Positions 1 through 6,318 of a stretch of DNA of 7,812 bases are shown here, piece after piece. The first letter of the stretch is position 1; each line of letters opens with the position of its first letter. The stretch comes from an uncultured bacterium. Its GTDB lineage: Bacteria > Patescibacteriota > Minisyncoccia > Phycocordibacterales > CAIJYI01. The notes under the pieces were generated by a model. It saw only the letters and a program-made list of their open reading frames with translations, made no database searches and was not told where the DNA came from. The position numbers and the translations under genes were made by a program. The stretch spans positions 1 to 7,812 of the forward strand of contig CALMXW010000116.1 of NCBI GenBank assembly GCA_937871115.1, written 5' to 3'.

Positions 1-856
1 AGTTTAGTGTCAGGTACAGTGCTCCGTCGAAGATAGCATGTGACCATGCAGCAACAGCGAATCCTCGCCAGAGAAAAATGGCGCCCAAGAACGCCCCCAT
101 GTAGCTTCTGTAAACGAACGAAATAAAAAACAGAGGGTTTTCTTTCCCAAGATAACTTTCATAAAGAAACTCGGTAACATGTGGAATATCCTGGTACGTT
201 TTCACGTAGTGCATTCCTGAAAACAGAAACGCAGTCACTGTGAGGCATATTACTCTTGAGAGAGAGCCGTTGACTCGCAAAAGTCGTAATGCCCAGAGGG
301 CTCCACCCAAGAGAACAATTCGAAAGAAGATTTCCTCGTAGAACCCGGCACCCGCAGATTTAACGAAAGACATAAACAGGGGTTCTAGGACGCTTCCCGA
401 TCCAGCCGCCTTTGTTTCTGGTAAGGGGAAGTGTATCAAGGAGAGAACCAAGTCTGTCAGTCCAGAAGCTATGAGTCCCATACCAAGCCCAAAAGCCAAC
501 GCTTCGTTCAAGGTCAGAAGAAGAAAGTGTGGGCGAGAAAAGATATTCCCGAATCGCGCTCTTTCTCGGTATATTGCGAAAGCGACTACTCCGACCAGAG
601 AAACTCTTCCCATATAGTGGGGAAGTAGGCCAAAGAGTGTGCCGATCCACTCAAGTAATTCACTTGCACCGATCACGATCCAGTGTCTCTTGCCTTCATT
701 TGCATACGGTAAGCCAAGGTGATAGATGAGTAATAGTGGTACGGTCGCTAATACTCCGTAGGTGAAAGTGTGGGACACTTCCCTGTATCTTGTGAGAATT
801 TTCTTTTCAGAAAACGGAGTCGGAGTTGGTGAGTGTACGGATGTTGATATACTCAT
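1..856 (-). CDS. CPBP family intramembrane metalloprotease (C-terminus beyond left edge)
   Basis: This minus-strand frame is open from an ATG at 856 to the window edge, giving 285 residues with no stop. It encodes a polytopic membrane protein. The three CPBP (CAAX protease/Abi) motifs are visible in order: a Glu-Glu-x-x-x-Arg motif at E174-E175 and R179 (YEEIFFR), an F-x-x-x-H motif ending at H216 (FSGMH), and a late H-x-x-x-D at H273/D277 (HAIFD). These residues form the metal and catalytic site of the family, which cleaves substrates within the membrane. Known members process prenylated proteins or bacteriocin-related peptides; the substrate here is unknown. The start is chosen because GAGGTG (862-867) sits 5 bases upstream as a Shine-Dalgarno site and no better start precedes it. 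The first ~25 residues are polar, then hydrophobic segments follow. The gene is divergent from dnaX with a 95-base gap. All catalytic motifs fall inside the window, so probably only a short tail is missing. Confidence 0.88.
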   Translation of the reverse strand, partial: MSISTSVHSPTPTPFSEKKILTRYREVSHTFTYGVLATVPLLLIYHLGLPYANEGKRHWIVIGASELLEWIGTLFGLLPHYMGRVSLVGVVAFAIYRERARFGNIFSRPHFLLLTLNEALAFGLGMGLIASGLTDLVLSLIHFPLPETKAAGSGSVLEPLFMSFVKSAGAGFYEEIFFRIVLLGGALWALRLLRVNGSLSRVICLTVTAFLFSGMHYVKTYQDIPHVTEFLYESYLGKENPLFFISFVYRSYMGAFLGAIFLWRGFAVAAWSHAIFDGALYLTLN

Positions 857-861
857 GTCGA

Positions 862-867
862 CACCTC
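862..867 (-). promoter_or_regulatory. Ribosome binding site for the CPBP protease gene
   Basis: On the minus strand GAGGTG lies 5 bases before the ATG at 856. It decides the start, since the frame stays open with no competing upstream start of similar quality. A TTGACA-like hexamer overlaps nearby (869-874), but its matching -10 would lie inside the gene, so I do not call a promoter there. Confidence 0.65.
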
Positions 868-915
868 GTGTCAAAGATGATGAAACTTGGCATACATTAC
901 CACAGAGACTCGCCT

Positions 916-944
916 TTGGCTAATTTTTTCTCTCCCTGTATAAT
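916..944 (+). promoter_or_regulatory. Sigma-70-type promoter of dnaX, apparently leaderless
   Basis: A -35 box TTGGCT (916-921), a 17-base spacer and a perfect -10 TATAAT (939-944) precede dnaX. The ATG at 952 begins 7 bases after the -10 box, where transcription would normally start. No Shine-Dalgarno sequence is present, so the mRNA is predicted to begin at or next to the start codon. Confidence 0.8.
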
Positions 945-951
945 TCTCTGT

Positions 952-1991
<1,040 letters not shown>

Positions 1992-1995
1992 ATAC

Positions 1996-2024
1996 TTGCC
2001 TTTTTGTCAATTTTTTCGTAAAAT
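1996..2024 (+). promoter_or_regulatory. Promoter of the tandem small-protein genes
   Basis: TTGCCT (1996-2001), a 17-base spacer and TAAAAT (2019-2024) form a good sigma-70-type promoter starting just after the dnaX stop. Predicted transcription start is near 2031, giving a leader of about 39 bases with a Shine-Dalgarno site AGGAG (2059-2063) 6 bases before the ATG at 2070. Confidence 0.7.
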
Positions 2025-2069
2025 CGCCCGAGAGTTGACCCTTTCAAACCCTTGAAATAGGAGACCGAA

Positions 2070-2525
2070 ATGAATATGCCTGACCTCGATGCACTCCTCG
2101 ACACAATACCCCGTAGTGAAGACGACTCGTGGCTCAATTATCCGACTCAATTTCTCACTGCAGCGACGGTGATTCGCAGTATGCTTAAGGGGCTCAGATA
2201 TAATGTGGGTCCCATCGGAGAAGTCTTGAGTATCTTAAAGCCACTCGTGAGGCCCATAGTGGAGCTCTCTGCGGAAGAGATTAAAGAGCTCGGAAATGTT
2301 TTTGCCGTGCTCGAAGTGCGCCTCCCAGTGGGATTCACGGTCGGAGATTTGCGAATGGCACTTCACGATGAAATCACAAATCTTGAGACTGTCTTTTGTG
2401 GGCATGCAGAGGAGGAAGGACAAAACAGAGCACTTTCTTTTTGCGTGGAGCTTTCCAATGCGGCGCAGGTGTCGCGAAGAAGTGCGCAACAATCGAGACC
2501 CATCACACAGGAGATAGAGACATGA
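2070..2525 (+). CDS. Uncharacterised small helical protein, tandem paralogue 1
   Basis: A 151-residue soluble protein that I do not recognise. It has no signal peptide or membrane segment and appears mainly alpha-helical. It is clearly related to the next gene product. Residues 28-56 (FLTAAT...GEVLSIL) align with residues 26-54 there, with F, AA, I, M, G, N, G, I, EV, S and L identical (about 13 of 29). Residues 66-81 (LSAEEIKELGNVF) match VTREELVALCRVF, and 94-110 (LRMALHDEITNLETVFC) match LRILFQGQMQNLERVYLC. The C-terminal ~20 residues (from about 133) are Ser/Gln/Arg-rich and probably unstructured; this stretch overlaps the next gene's ribosome binding site. The start is set by AGGAG 6 bases upstream. 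The stop overlaps the next ATG (ATGA, 2522-2525), so the two are translated together. Function unknown; being adjacent to dnaX is not evidence of a replication role, as it has its own promoter. Confidence 0.85.
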   Translation: MNMPDLDALLDTIPRSEDDSWLNYPTQFLTAATVIRSMLKGLRYNVGPIGEVLSILKPLVRPIVELSAEEIKELGNVFAVLEVRLPVGFTVGDLRMALHDEITNLETVFCGHAEEEGQNRALSFCVELSNAAQVSRRSAQQSRPITQEIET

Positions 2526-3004
2526 ACACCGACGACCTTTCAGACTGGCTTGTACCCAGCCCCACGAAAACTTTCCTCGCACATTCGCCGTTCACGTTTT
2601 GCTTGGCGGCAAATGCCATCGATAATATGCAGGCAGGAAAGCCGTGGAATATGGGAGCTATCCAAGAAGTCCGCTCGGCACTTTCATATATCCGGGTAAG
2701 CTCGGAGTATGACTTCAAGCAGAGCGTGACCCGCGAAGAATTGGTAGCATTATGCCGGGTCTTTAAGTCGGTGGGCCTTCTTGAAAAAGACGATGAACCT
2801 ACCGCCGAAGAACTGCGAATTCTTTTTCAGGGGCAGATGCAAAACCTCGAGAGGGTTTATCTTTGCCAGGGCACGGAAGACGACATGGCGCAGGTGGTAA
2901 ACTTCCTCAATGATCTCTTCGGCGAAGTTTCCGAGAGTCTGCGCAACAGGGTCGTCTCTACACGATGCCCGGATCCTCGGGAAGTAATAGCAGTGCATAT
3001 GTAG
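2522..3004 (+). CDS. Uncharacterised small helical protein, tandem paralogue 2
   Basis: A 160-residue paralogue of the preceding gene product, beginning MNTDDLSDWL. The ATG at 2522 overlaps the previous stop by 4 bases and has AGGAG (2509-2513) 8 bases upstream, so it is chosen over an in-frame ATG at 2396 buried in the upstream gene. Shared blocks are F-x-x-AA-x-x-I-x-x-M...N-x-G-x-I-x-EV (26-50), EEL-x-x-L-x-x-VF (72-81) and LR...NLE-x-V (98-112). An acidic linker (EKDDEPTAEE, 88-97) lies between the second and third blocks. It has no signal peptide, no membrane segment and no recognised catalytic motif. The gene is followed by a clear intrinsic terminator, which closes a two-gene operon. 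Duplication followed by divergence is the simplest explanation for the pair. Function unknown. Confidence 0.85.
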   Translation: MNTDDLSDWLVPSPTKTFLAHSPFTFCLAANAIDNMQAGKPWNMGAIQEVRSALSYIRVSSEYDFKQSVTREELVALCRVFKSVGLLEKDDEPTAEELRILFQGQMQNLERVYLCQGTEDDMAQVVNFLNDLFGEVSESLRNRVVSTRCPDPREVIAVHM

Positions 3005-3037
3005 GGTCTGCTCTGTAGAGTTAGACTGTTAATACAT

Positions 3038-3070
3038 CACGGGGGCCCGAGAGCTCCCGTGTTTTTTTTT
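3038..3070 (+). terminator. Rho-independent terminator after the paralogue pair
   Basis: CACGGGGGC pairs with GCTCCCGTG (9 bp with one G-U pair, loop of 6) over 3038-3061, followed immediately by nine T residues (3062-3070). It lies 34 bases after the stop of the second gene. Confidence 0.93.
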
Positions 3071-3101
3071 GCAACAAACAAGATTATATACTGTGTGAAT
3101 C

Positions 3102-3130
3102 TTGCCAAAATAGTTTTTTTACTGTACTGT
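3102..3130 (+). promoter_or_regulatory. Possible promoter of the 3174 gene
   Basis: TTGCCA (3102-3107) and TACTGT (3125-3130) are 17 bases apart. The -35 is good and the -10 is weak. The gene sits between two terminators, so it needs its own promoter. An alternative -10 is TATACT at 3087-3092, but its -35 would fall in the terminator T-tract. Confidence 0.4.
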
Positions 3131-3173
3131 GTTTTTAGTATTCTTATTAAAAACCCATGCAGGGGAGGCTGTT

Positions 3174-3644
3174 ATGATTGCTTTAAAGGTGCGCCCTGTA
3201 CTGGGCGAGAGTAATGTTTTTTCTTTGTCTGGTCAATCTATTTCTGTGCCAGAGCCGAGAGAGCCATGGATGGGAGAGGGGCACACCTTTCTCCGCGCGG
3301 CGACAGAGGTCCTTGAACAAGAGAATCTCGGGAGAAATGCATCACTTATCTTCGTAAGGATTGCGCTCGGTGTTCTCTATTCCTTCCACTTATCCGACAA
3401 AAATTTCTTTCTTAGGGTCATTACTCCTGAGACTGTCCTTCGGCTGAGAGGTGTAGCGGAGTGCATTTCGGGCACGCCGTTTCCGGAAAATACTCCCGAC
3501 TGGGCGAGACCGATTCTCCTCTCGCACCAACAAGCGCTGTGGAGAGTTTTAAACTGCAGGGCAGTAGGTCAGGACTTTTCCATGGCGTATCGGCTCTGCT
3601 GTGAGATGGCAGTAGAGGCCCACAAGGCACTGTACTCATCATGA
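3174..3644 (+). CDS. Uncharacterised protein, probable divergent third member of the tandem family
   Basis: A 156-residue soluble protein starting MIALKVRPVL. The ATG at 3174 has a strong Shine-Dalgarno site (GGGGAGG, 3162-3168) 5 bases upstream, so I prefer it to the in-frame GTG at 3129. I do not recognise a named family. Its layout resembles the two upstream proteins: FLRAAT (39-44) corresponds to FLTAAT in the first, VITPETVLRLRGVAE (82-96) to the ELSAEEIKELGNVF block, and the helix around HQQALWRVLNC (118-128) to the DEITNLETVFC helix. The N-terminal ~37 residues (including PEPREPWMG) have no counterpart. Identity is low, so relatedness is an inference from block order and spacing. Cysteines C97, C128, C142 and C143 lie in the C-terminal half. 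The gene is monocistronic between two terminators. Confidence 0.8.
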   Translation: MIALKVRPVLGESNVFSLSGQSISVPEPREPWMGEGHTFLRAATEVLEQENLGRNASLIFVRIALGVLYSFHLSDKNFFLRVITPETVLRLRGVAECISGTPFPENTPDWARPILLSHQQALWRVLNCRAVGQDFSMAYRLCCEMAVEAHKALYSS

Positions 3645-3661
3645 TAGAGGGAAGAAGGCTC

Positions 3662-3703
3662 AAGCGCAGGGATTTCTCGTCTCTGCGCTTTTCATTTTTT
3701 CTT
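3662..3703 (+). terminator. Rho-independent terminator after the 3174 gene
   Basis: An 11-bp stem, AAGCGCAGGGA with TCTCTGCGCTT (one G-U pair, loop TTTCTCG), spans 3662-3690. It is followed by a T-rich tract, TTCATTTTTTCTT. It lies 17 bases after the stop codon and insulates the tRNA gene. Confidence 0.9.
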
Positions 3704-3714
3704 GAAACACCCGT

Positions 3715-3741
3715 TTGATAAGTGGGCGAAAATGATATATT
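3715..3741 (+). promoter_or_regulatory. Probable promoter of tRNA-Gln
   Basis: TTGATA (3715-3720) and TATATT (3736-3741) are 15 bases apart. A 17-base spacer to TATTGT (3738-3743) is an alternative reading. The tRNA begins 21 bases after the -10 box, leaving a short 5' leader for RNase P to remove. Confidence 0.5.
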
Positions 3742-3762
3742 GTGTTGATAATAGAGTGTCAT

Positions 3763-3833
3763 TGCGGGATCGTCTAAAGGTAGGACAGCGGCCTTTGAAG
3801 CCGTTTATCTTGGTTCGATTCCAAGTCCCGCAG
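3763..3833 (+). tRNA. tRNA-Gln (anticodon UUG)
   Basis: A full cloverleaf of 71 bases can be folded by eye. The acceptor stem is TGCGGGA with TCCCGCA, followed by discriminator G. The D stem is GTCT with GGAC, closed by a loop AAAGGTA. The anticodon stem is GCGGC with GCCGT, around loop CTTTGAA, which places TTG at positions 34-36 (reads CAA and CAG). The variable loop is TTAT, and the T stem CTTGG/CCAAG closes TTCGATT. The weak first pair U1-A72 and G73 fit glutamine identity. CCA is not encoded, so it must be added after transcription. It is transcribed alone, downstream of a terminator. Confidence 0.96.
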
Positions 3834-3875
3834 TTCTTGAGAGAGGTTCTCGCGCTCGAGACGCGTAATTATGCA

Positions 3876-4304
3876 ATGATGAAAACCTTTAAAAAAGTTC
3901 TACAAATTGTCCATCGCTTACTTGTTTTAATTTTCATTTTATATGTTGTTTATGTAATCTATAAGGTTATAGATTTACAAAGTGTATTTACTGCTTCCTC
4001 TACTGCTCCCAGACCATGGCTATATTTTGTAATAGCATATTTGTATATTTGCTGGTTTACTAAATTTGAAAATCTTAAATTTAAATTCTGGAAAACAGAT
4101 CGAAGGGTTTTATGCGCTATTTTTATTAAGTTTCTATACTTCTGTATTTTTGTACTAGAGGTAGCTATCTCAATATTTATTACAACAAATTTTGACGAAT
4201 TATTTCTCCACATGTGGGCGATCTTAGTTGGAGTTTTAATTTTCTTTGTACTCCACAGACTCCGGCAACTTATTGAACGAGTGCACGAGACGGGTCGAAG
4301 TTGA
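3876..4304 (+). CDS. Small four-helix membrane protein, AT-rich, unknown function
   Basis: About 142 residues beginning MMKTFKKVLQIVHR. The frame extends back to 3702, but that would read through the tRNA gene, so the paired ATGs at 3876/3879 are the plausible starts. No convincing Shine-Dalgarno site precedes them. Four hydrophobic stretches are visible: LLVLIFILYVVYVIY, WLYFVIAYLYICWF, VLCAIFIKFLYFCIFVLE and ILVGVLIFFVL. Short basic loops (for example KFENLKFKFWKTDRR) separate them. The C-terminus is charged (RLRQLIERVHETGRS). No enzymatic motif or known family is evident. The DNA is visibly richer in A and T, with codons such as TTT, ATA and TAT, than the dnaX region or the genes after it. 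That, plus its position directly 3' of a tRNA gene, hints at horizontal acquisition. I found no integrase and no repeat of the tRNA 3' end. Confidence 0.65.
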   Translation: MMKTFKKVLQIVHRLLVLIFILYVVYVIYKVIDLQSVFTASSTAPRPWLYFVIAYLYICWFTKFENLKFKFWKTDRRVLCAIFIKFLYFCIFVLEVAISIFITTNFDELFLHMWAILVGVLIFFVLHRLRQLIERVHETGRS

Positions 4305-4428
4305 GGCTTTCTAGATAGCTATGTGGTCAAGCAGGGCAACGCACCGCACGGTTCTAGTTGGAGTCGGCCAGCTAGTTTGATCCTTCTTAAAGATGGTAAA
4401 CTCTGAGGAAAATTGTATACTCATATCT
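4305..4428 (+). other. Intergenic spacer, G+C-rich in the middle, with some hairpin potential
   Basis: This 124-base gap has no convincing gene. TAGCT near 4315 can pair with AGCTA near 4370, and CAAC near 4338 can pair with GTTG near 4357, so a weak nested fold is possible. No T-tract follows, so it is not a standard terminator, and I could not fold a tRNA. The last 13 bases carry the -10 box of the next gene. Confidence 0.35.
4416..4421 (+). promoter_or_regulatory. -10 box for the VOC gene, leaderless arrangement
   Basis: TATACT (4416-4421), preceded directly by TTG, ends 7 bases before the ATG at 4429. No good -35 hexamer stands at the right distance. No Shine-Dalgarno site is placed for ATG 4429, so transcription probably begins at the start codon. 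Confidence 0.55.
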
Positions 4429-4854
4429 ATGGCAACAATAAACCCCTGGATTAATTTTAATGGCAACGCAGAAGAAGCGTTTACTTTTTATAAATCTATT
4501 CTTGGTGGCGAGTTTGCAAAGATAATTCGTTTCAAAGATCTTGCCGGCCCTGAATTTCAGGTCGCAGACGCGGAAGCGAACAAAATCATGCAGATTGTTT
4601 TGCCTATTGGTGGCACCGTGCTCATAGGGAATGATGTGCCTGAATTTATGGGCAAAGTAAGTGAAAACGAAAATAGAAGTAAAATCCACCTAGACGCAGA
4701 CAGCAAAGAAGATGCTGAAAGAATATTTAATGGACTTTCTGCTGGAGGGCAAGTAGAGGGACCGATCGATGAGAGTCCGTGGGGGACATACGCTGGTATG
4801 TTTCGAGATAGGTACGGTATTGAGTGGATTGTAGAATTTAATCCGAATAAATAA
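4429..4854 (+). CDS. VOC (vicinal oxygen chelate) family protein, PhnB-like
   Basis: A 141-residue protein of the glyoxalase/bleomycin-resistance fold in its PhnB-like (3-demethylubiquinone methyltransferase-like) branch. The N-terminus MATINPWINFNGNAEEAF with FYKSILGGEF (residues 20-29) is typical. The middle strand region IMQIVLPIGGTVLIGND (53-69) and the late SPWGTYAGMFRDRYGIEW (116-133) complete the usual motif set. Length matches the family. Proteins of this branch are mostly uncharacterised; substrate and metal use cannot be told from sequence. The start at 4429 is preferred to the in-frame ATG at 4393, because the family begins at MATINPY-type sequence and the -10 box lies between the two. 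The gene is the first of a run of small enzyme genes, each apparently transcribed separately. A sporadic, laterally acquired origin is plausible. Confidence 0.88.
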   Translation: MATINPWINFNGNAEEAFTFYKSILGGEFAKIIRFKDLAGPEFQVADAEANKIMQIVLPIGGTVLIGNDVPEFMGKVSENENRSKIHLDADSKEDAERIFNGLSAGGQVEGPIDESPWGTYAGMFRDRYGIEWIVEFNPNK

Positions 4855-4897
4855 AACATATGAGGCTGCGCGCCGAGGCGAGTAGGTAGGAGATAGG

Positions 4898-4926
4898 TTC
4901 GGATTTTGAAGGTAGTCAGGTATAAT
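4898..4926 (+). promoter_or_regulatory. Promoter of the Nudix gene, leaderless arrangement
   Basis: A perfect TATAAT (4921-4926) ends 7 bases before ATG 4934, with a weak -35 TTCGGA (4898-4903) at 17 bases. AGGAG near 4888 is too far away to act as a Shine-Dalgarno site, and nothing suitable lies close to the ATG. Confidence 0.65.
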
Positions 4927-4933
4927 TTAGAAT

Positions 4934-5362
4934 ATGGAAAAAAATGCACGAGTTGGTATCGGAGTTTTCGTCATTAAAGAGGGGAAGTTTTTGATGGGGA
5001 AGCGTCTGGGTTCTCACGGAGAGGGGACTTGGTCTGTCCCCGGCGGACACTTGGAATTTGGGGAATCTTTTGCAGACACCGCTCGGCGCGAAGTACTGGA
5101 AGAAACGGGGGTGGGTATAAAGAATATACGATTTGGCGCACTCACCAACGACTACTTTGAAAAAGAGGGCAAGCATTATGTGACGATTTGGATGCTTTCA
5201 GATCACGAGAGTGGTGAGGCGACGATACTGGAACCGGACAAATACGTAGACCAAGATTGGTTTGACCTCCACACACTGCCATCGCCCCTGTTTCTTCCTT
5301 GGGAGCAATTACTGAAATCAGAATTTTTGGAAAATATTAAAGAGGCACTGAAGTTGCAATAG
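4934..5362 (+). CDS. Nudix hydrolase, NUDT15/MTH2-like
   Basis: A 142-residue Nudix-fold nucleoside diphosphate-X hydrolase. The complete Nudix box G-x5-E-x7-REVLEETGV runs from G38 through E44 and R52-E53 to the E56-E57 pair and V60. Its acidic residues bind the catalytic Mg2+. Flanking sequence resembles NUDT15-type enzymes: GKRLGSHGEGTWSVPGGHLEFGE (22-44, quoted here only by its key GKR, GxW and PGGHLEFGE parts) and NDYFEKEGKHYVTIWM (72-87). Such enzymes hydrolyse (d)NTPs, including modified ones, to monophosphates, so a role in cleaning the nucleotide pool is likely. The exact substrate is not fixed by sequence. The protein is cytoplasmic, with no extra domains. Its own TATAAT lies just before the ATG, so it need not depend on the VOC gene 79 bases upstream. 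Confidence 0.92.
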   Translation: MEKNARVGIGVFVIKEGKFLMGKRLGSHGEGTWSVPGGHLEFGESFADTARREVLEETGVGIKNIRFGALTNDYFEKEGKHYVTIWMLSDHESGEATILEPDKYVDQDWFDLHTLPSPLFLPWEQLLKSEFLENIKEALKLQ

Positions 5363-5421
5363 ACAAAAAAGAAAAAGCCACTCGTGAAAAAACACTGACG
5401 GTTATTTTTTGGTGAGGTGGG

Positions 5422-5450
5422 TTCATGTTTTGATGGGAATCGGGTACAAT
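5422..5450 (+). promoter_or_regulatory. Probable promoter of the DUF1801 gene
   Basis: TTCATG (5422-5427), a 17-base spacer and TACAAT (5445-5450) lie before the gene. Predicted start is near 5457, leaving a leader of about 25 bases. Only a weak GGGA (5477-5480) stands near the ATG as a possible Shine-Dalgarno site. Confidence 0.45.
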
Positions 5451-5482
5451 GGAGATGATTTAAAAATAGCACGAATGGGAAC

Positions 5483-5842
5483 ATGAAAACGTATAAAAAT
5501 GTAAATGGATACATAAAGGATGTCCCGGATGCTTTCGTCTCAAAAATAAAAGAAATTCGCTCGCTTGCAGAAAAGCTCGTGCCCGAGGGCGAAGAAGCTA
5601 TGAGATACGGCATGCCTACTGTTCAGCTCGATGGAAAAAATTTCATTCACTTTGCTGCAATGAAAGGGCACCTGGGATTTTATCCTACGCCATCTGGTGT
5701 GAAAGCTTTTGAGGGTGATTTGAAAAAGCAGGGAATTGATTTTTCAAAAGGGTGTATCCGATTCCCATACGAAAAGCCGCTTCCGGTTTCGCTCATCACA
5801 AAGATAATCAAATTTCGTTTGAAAGAAGAAAAAGGGAAGTAA
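5483..5842 (+). CDS. DUF1801 (YdhG-like) protein
   Basis: A 119-residue single-domain protein. Characteristic DUF1801 blocks are present in order: an N-terminal helix beginning YKNVNGYIKDVP, the YGMPT strand (42-46), FAAMKGHLGFYPTPSG (57-72) and KGCIRFPYEKPLP (89-101). The C-terminal helix is ITKIIKFRLKEE. The whole family length is kept. Members adopt a small alpha/beta fold. The B. subtilis relative has been described as a frataxin-like iron chaperone, but most members are uncharacterised, so function here is open. The C-terminus is Lys/Glu-rich. Only 15 bases separate it from the next gene, with no promoter visible between, so the two are probably co-transcribed. Confidence 0.9.
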   Translation: MKTYKNVNGYIKDVPDAFVSKIKEIRSLAEKLVPEGEEAMRYGMPTVQLDGKNFIHFAAMKGHLGFYPTPSGVKAFEGDLKKQGIDFSKGCIRFPYEKPLPVSLITKIIKFRLKEEKGK

Positions 5843-5857
5843 AATAATAAGAAAAAC

Positions 5858-6250
5858 ATGAAGAAAGAAATACTCATTGCTTTTACATTTTTTATTGTAG
5901 TCGTCGCTTGTGCTACGCTGTATGTGCCACGAAAGAGTGATCCCCAAGAATCTCCCGACCCTGTTCCTCGAAACGTCACCCTTTCCGGTACGTACACATG
6001 CCTTCCGCTGATCGATCCGAGCACGCCTCCGAGTGGAGAGTGTGTGTTTGGGCTGAAGACAGATGATGGCGTGTATTATCTCGTAAACTTCGGGCAGTCC
6101 GCCTCCGCAAAAGAACAATTTGATAGGCGCGCTCACATTACCGCTGAAGGATTTGTTGTTATTAAGGAAGCGCTGAGCACGGATCAGTGGATGAGGTATA
6201 CTATGAAGGGAGTCTTTACCATAACAAAACTCATTAAGGTTTCAAATTAA
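5858..6250 (+). CDS. Small exported or lipid-anchored protein of unknown function
   Basis: A 130-residue protein with a Lys-containing N-terminus and one hydrophobic segment (ILIAFTFFIVVVAC, 5-18). VVAC at 15-18 fits a relaxed lipobox, so it may be a lipoprotein with mature Cys18; a plain signal anchor is the alternative. A Pro/Asp/Ser-rich linker (27-38) leads to a compact C-terminal domain. Its features are SGTYTCLP, GECVFGLKTDDGVYYLV (60-76), ITAEGFVV and a closing STDQWMRYTMKGVFTITK. C48 and C62 could form a disulfide outside the membrane. Alternating beta strands with an EG turn suggest a small beta-barrel (OB-like) domain, by inference. I recall similar hypothetical proteins from Parcubacteria but cannot name a family. 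It lies 15 bases after the DUF1801 gene. Confidence 0.8.
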   Translation: MKKEILIAFTFFIVVVACATLYVPRKSDPQESPDPVPRNVTLSGTYTCLPLIDPSTPPSGECVFGLKTDDGVYYLVNFGQSASAKEQFDRRAHITAEGFVVIKEALSTDQWMRYTMKGVFTITKLIKVSN

Positions 6251-6304
6251 TTTCGATGAAAACAGAAACCTGCGGTGCTGTACACGGTGACATATTTAAA
6301 TAGA

Positions 6305-6310
6305 TAAAAT
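6305..6310 (+). promoter_or_regulatory. Possible -10 box for the DUF2177-DUF1295 pair
   Basis: TAAAAT (6305-6310) ends 8 bases before ATG 6319. The surrounding sequence is all A/T and holds no Shine-Dalgarno site, so a near-leaderless transcript is possible. The -35 is unclear: GTGACA (6287-6292) is only 12 bases away from this box. Confidence 0.4.
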
Positions 6311-6318
6311 ATTATTTT

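Noticed and set aside
360..650. Minus-strand 96-codon frame inside the protease gene
   Set aside because: It is a shadow frame of the CPBP protease gene and shows no domain features.
869..874. TTGACA on the minus strand as a promoter of the protease gene
   Set aside because: With 17-base spacing the -10 (TATATC, 846-851) would place the transcript start downstream of the start codon that has the good Shine-Dalgarno site.
826..951. In-frame ATG upstream of dnaX that would add 42 residues
   Set aside because: The extension lies upstream of and across the strong promoter, does not resemble DnaX, and the family N-terminus begins at the ATG at 952.
3702..3875. Extension of the AT-rich membrane-protein frame upstream
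   Set aside because: It would translate straight through the tRNA-Gln gene and starts beside a terminator T-tract.
3811..4400. Attachment-site duplication of the tRNA-Gln 3' end
   Set aside because: Only a loose match (GGTTCTAGTTGG near 4350 against GGTTCGATTCC) was found, too poor to be called a repeat.
4393..4428. Earlier ATG for the VOC protein
   Set aside because: The -10 box lies between this ATG and 4429, no ribosome binding site precedes it, and the family starts with the MATINP sequence.
5363..5420. Terminator after the Nudix gene
   Set aside because: Only a 3-bp GTG/CAC stem and a T-tract without a GC-rich hairpin are present.
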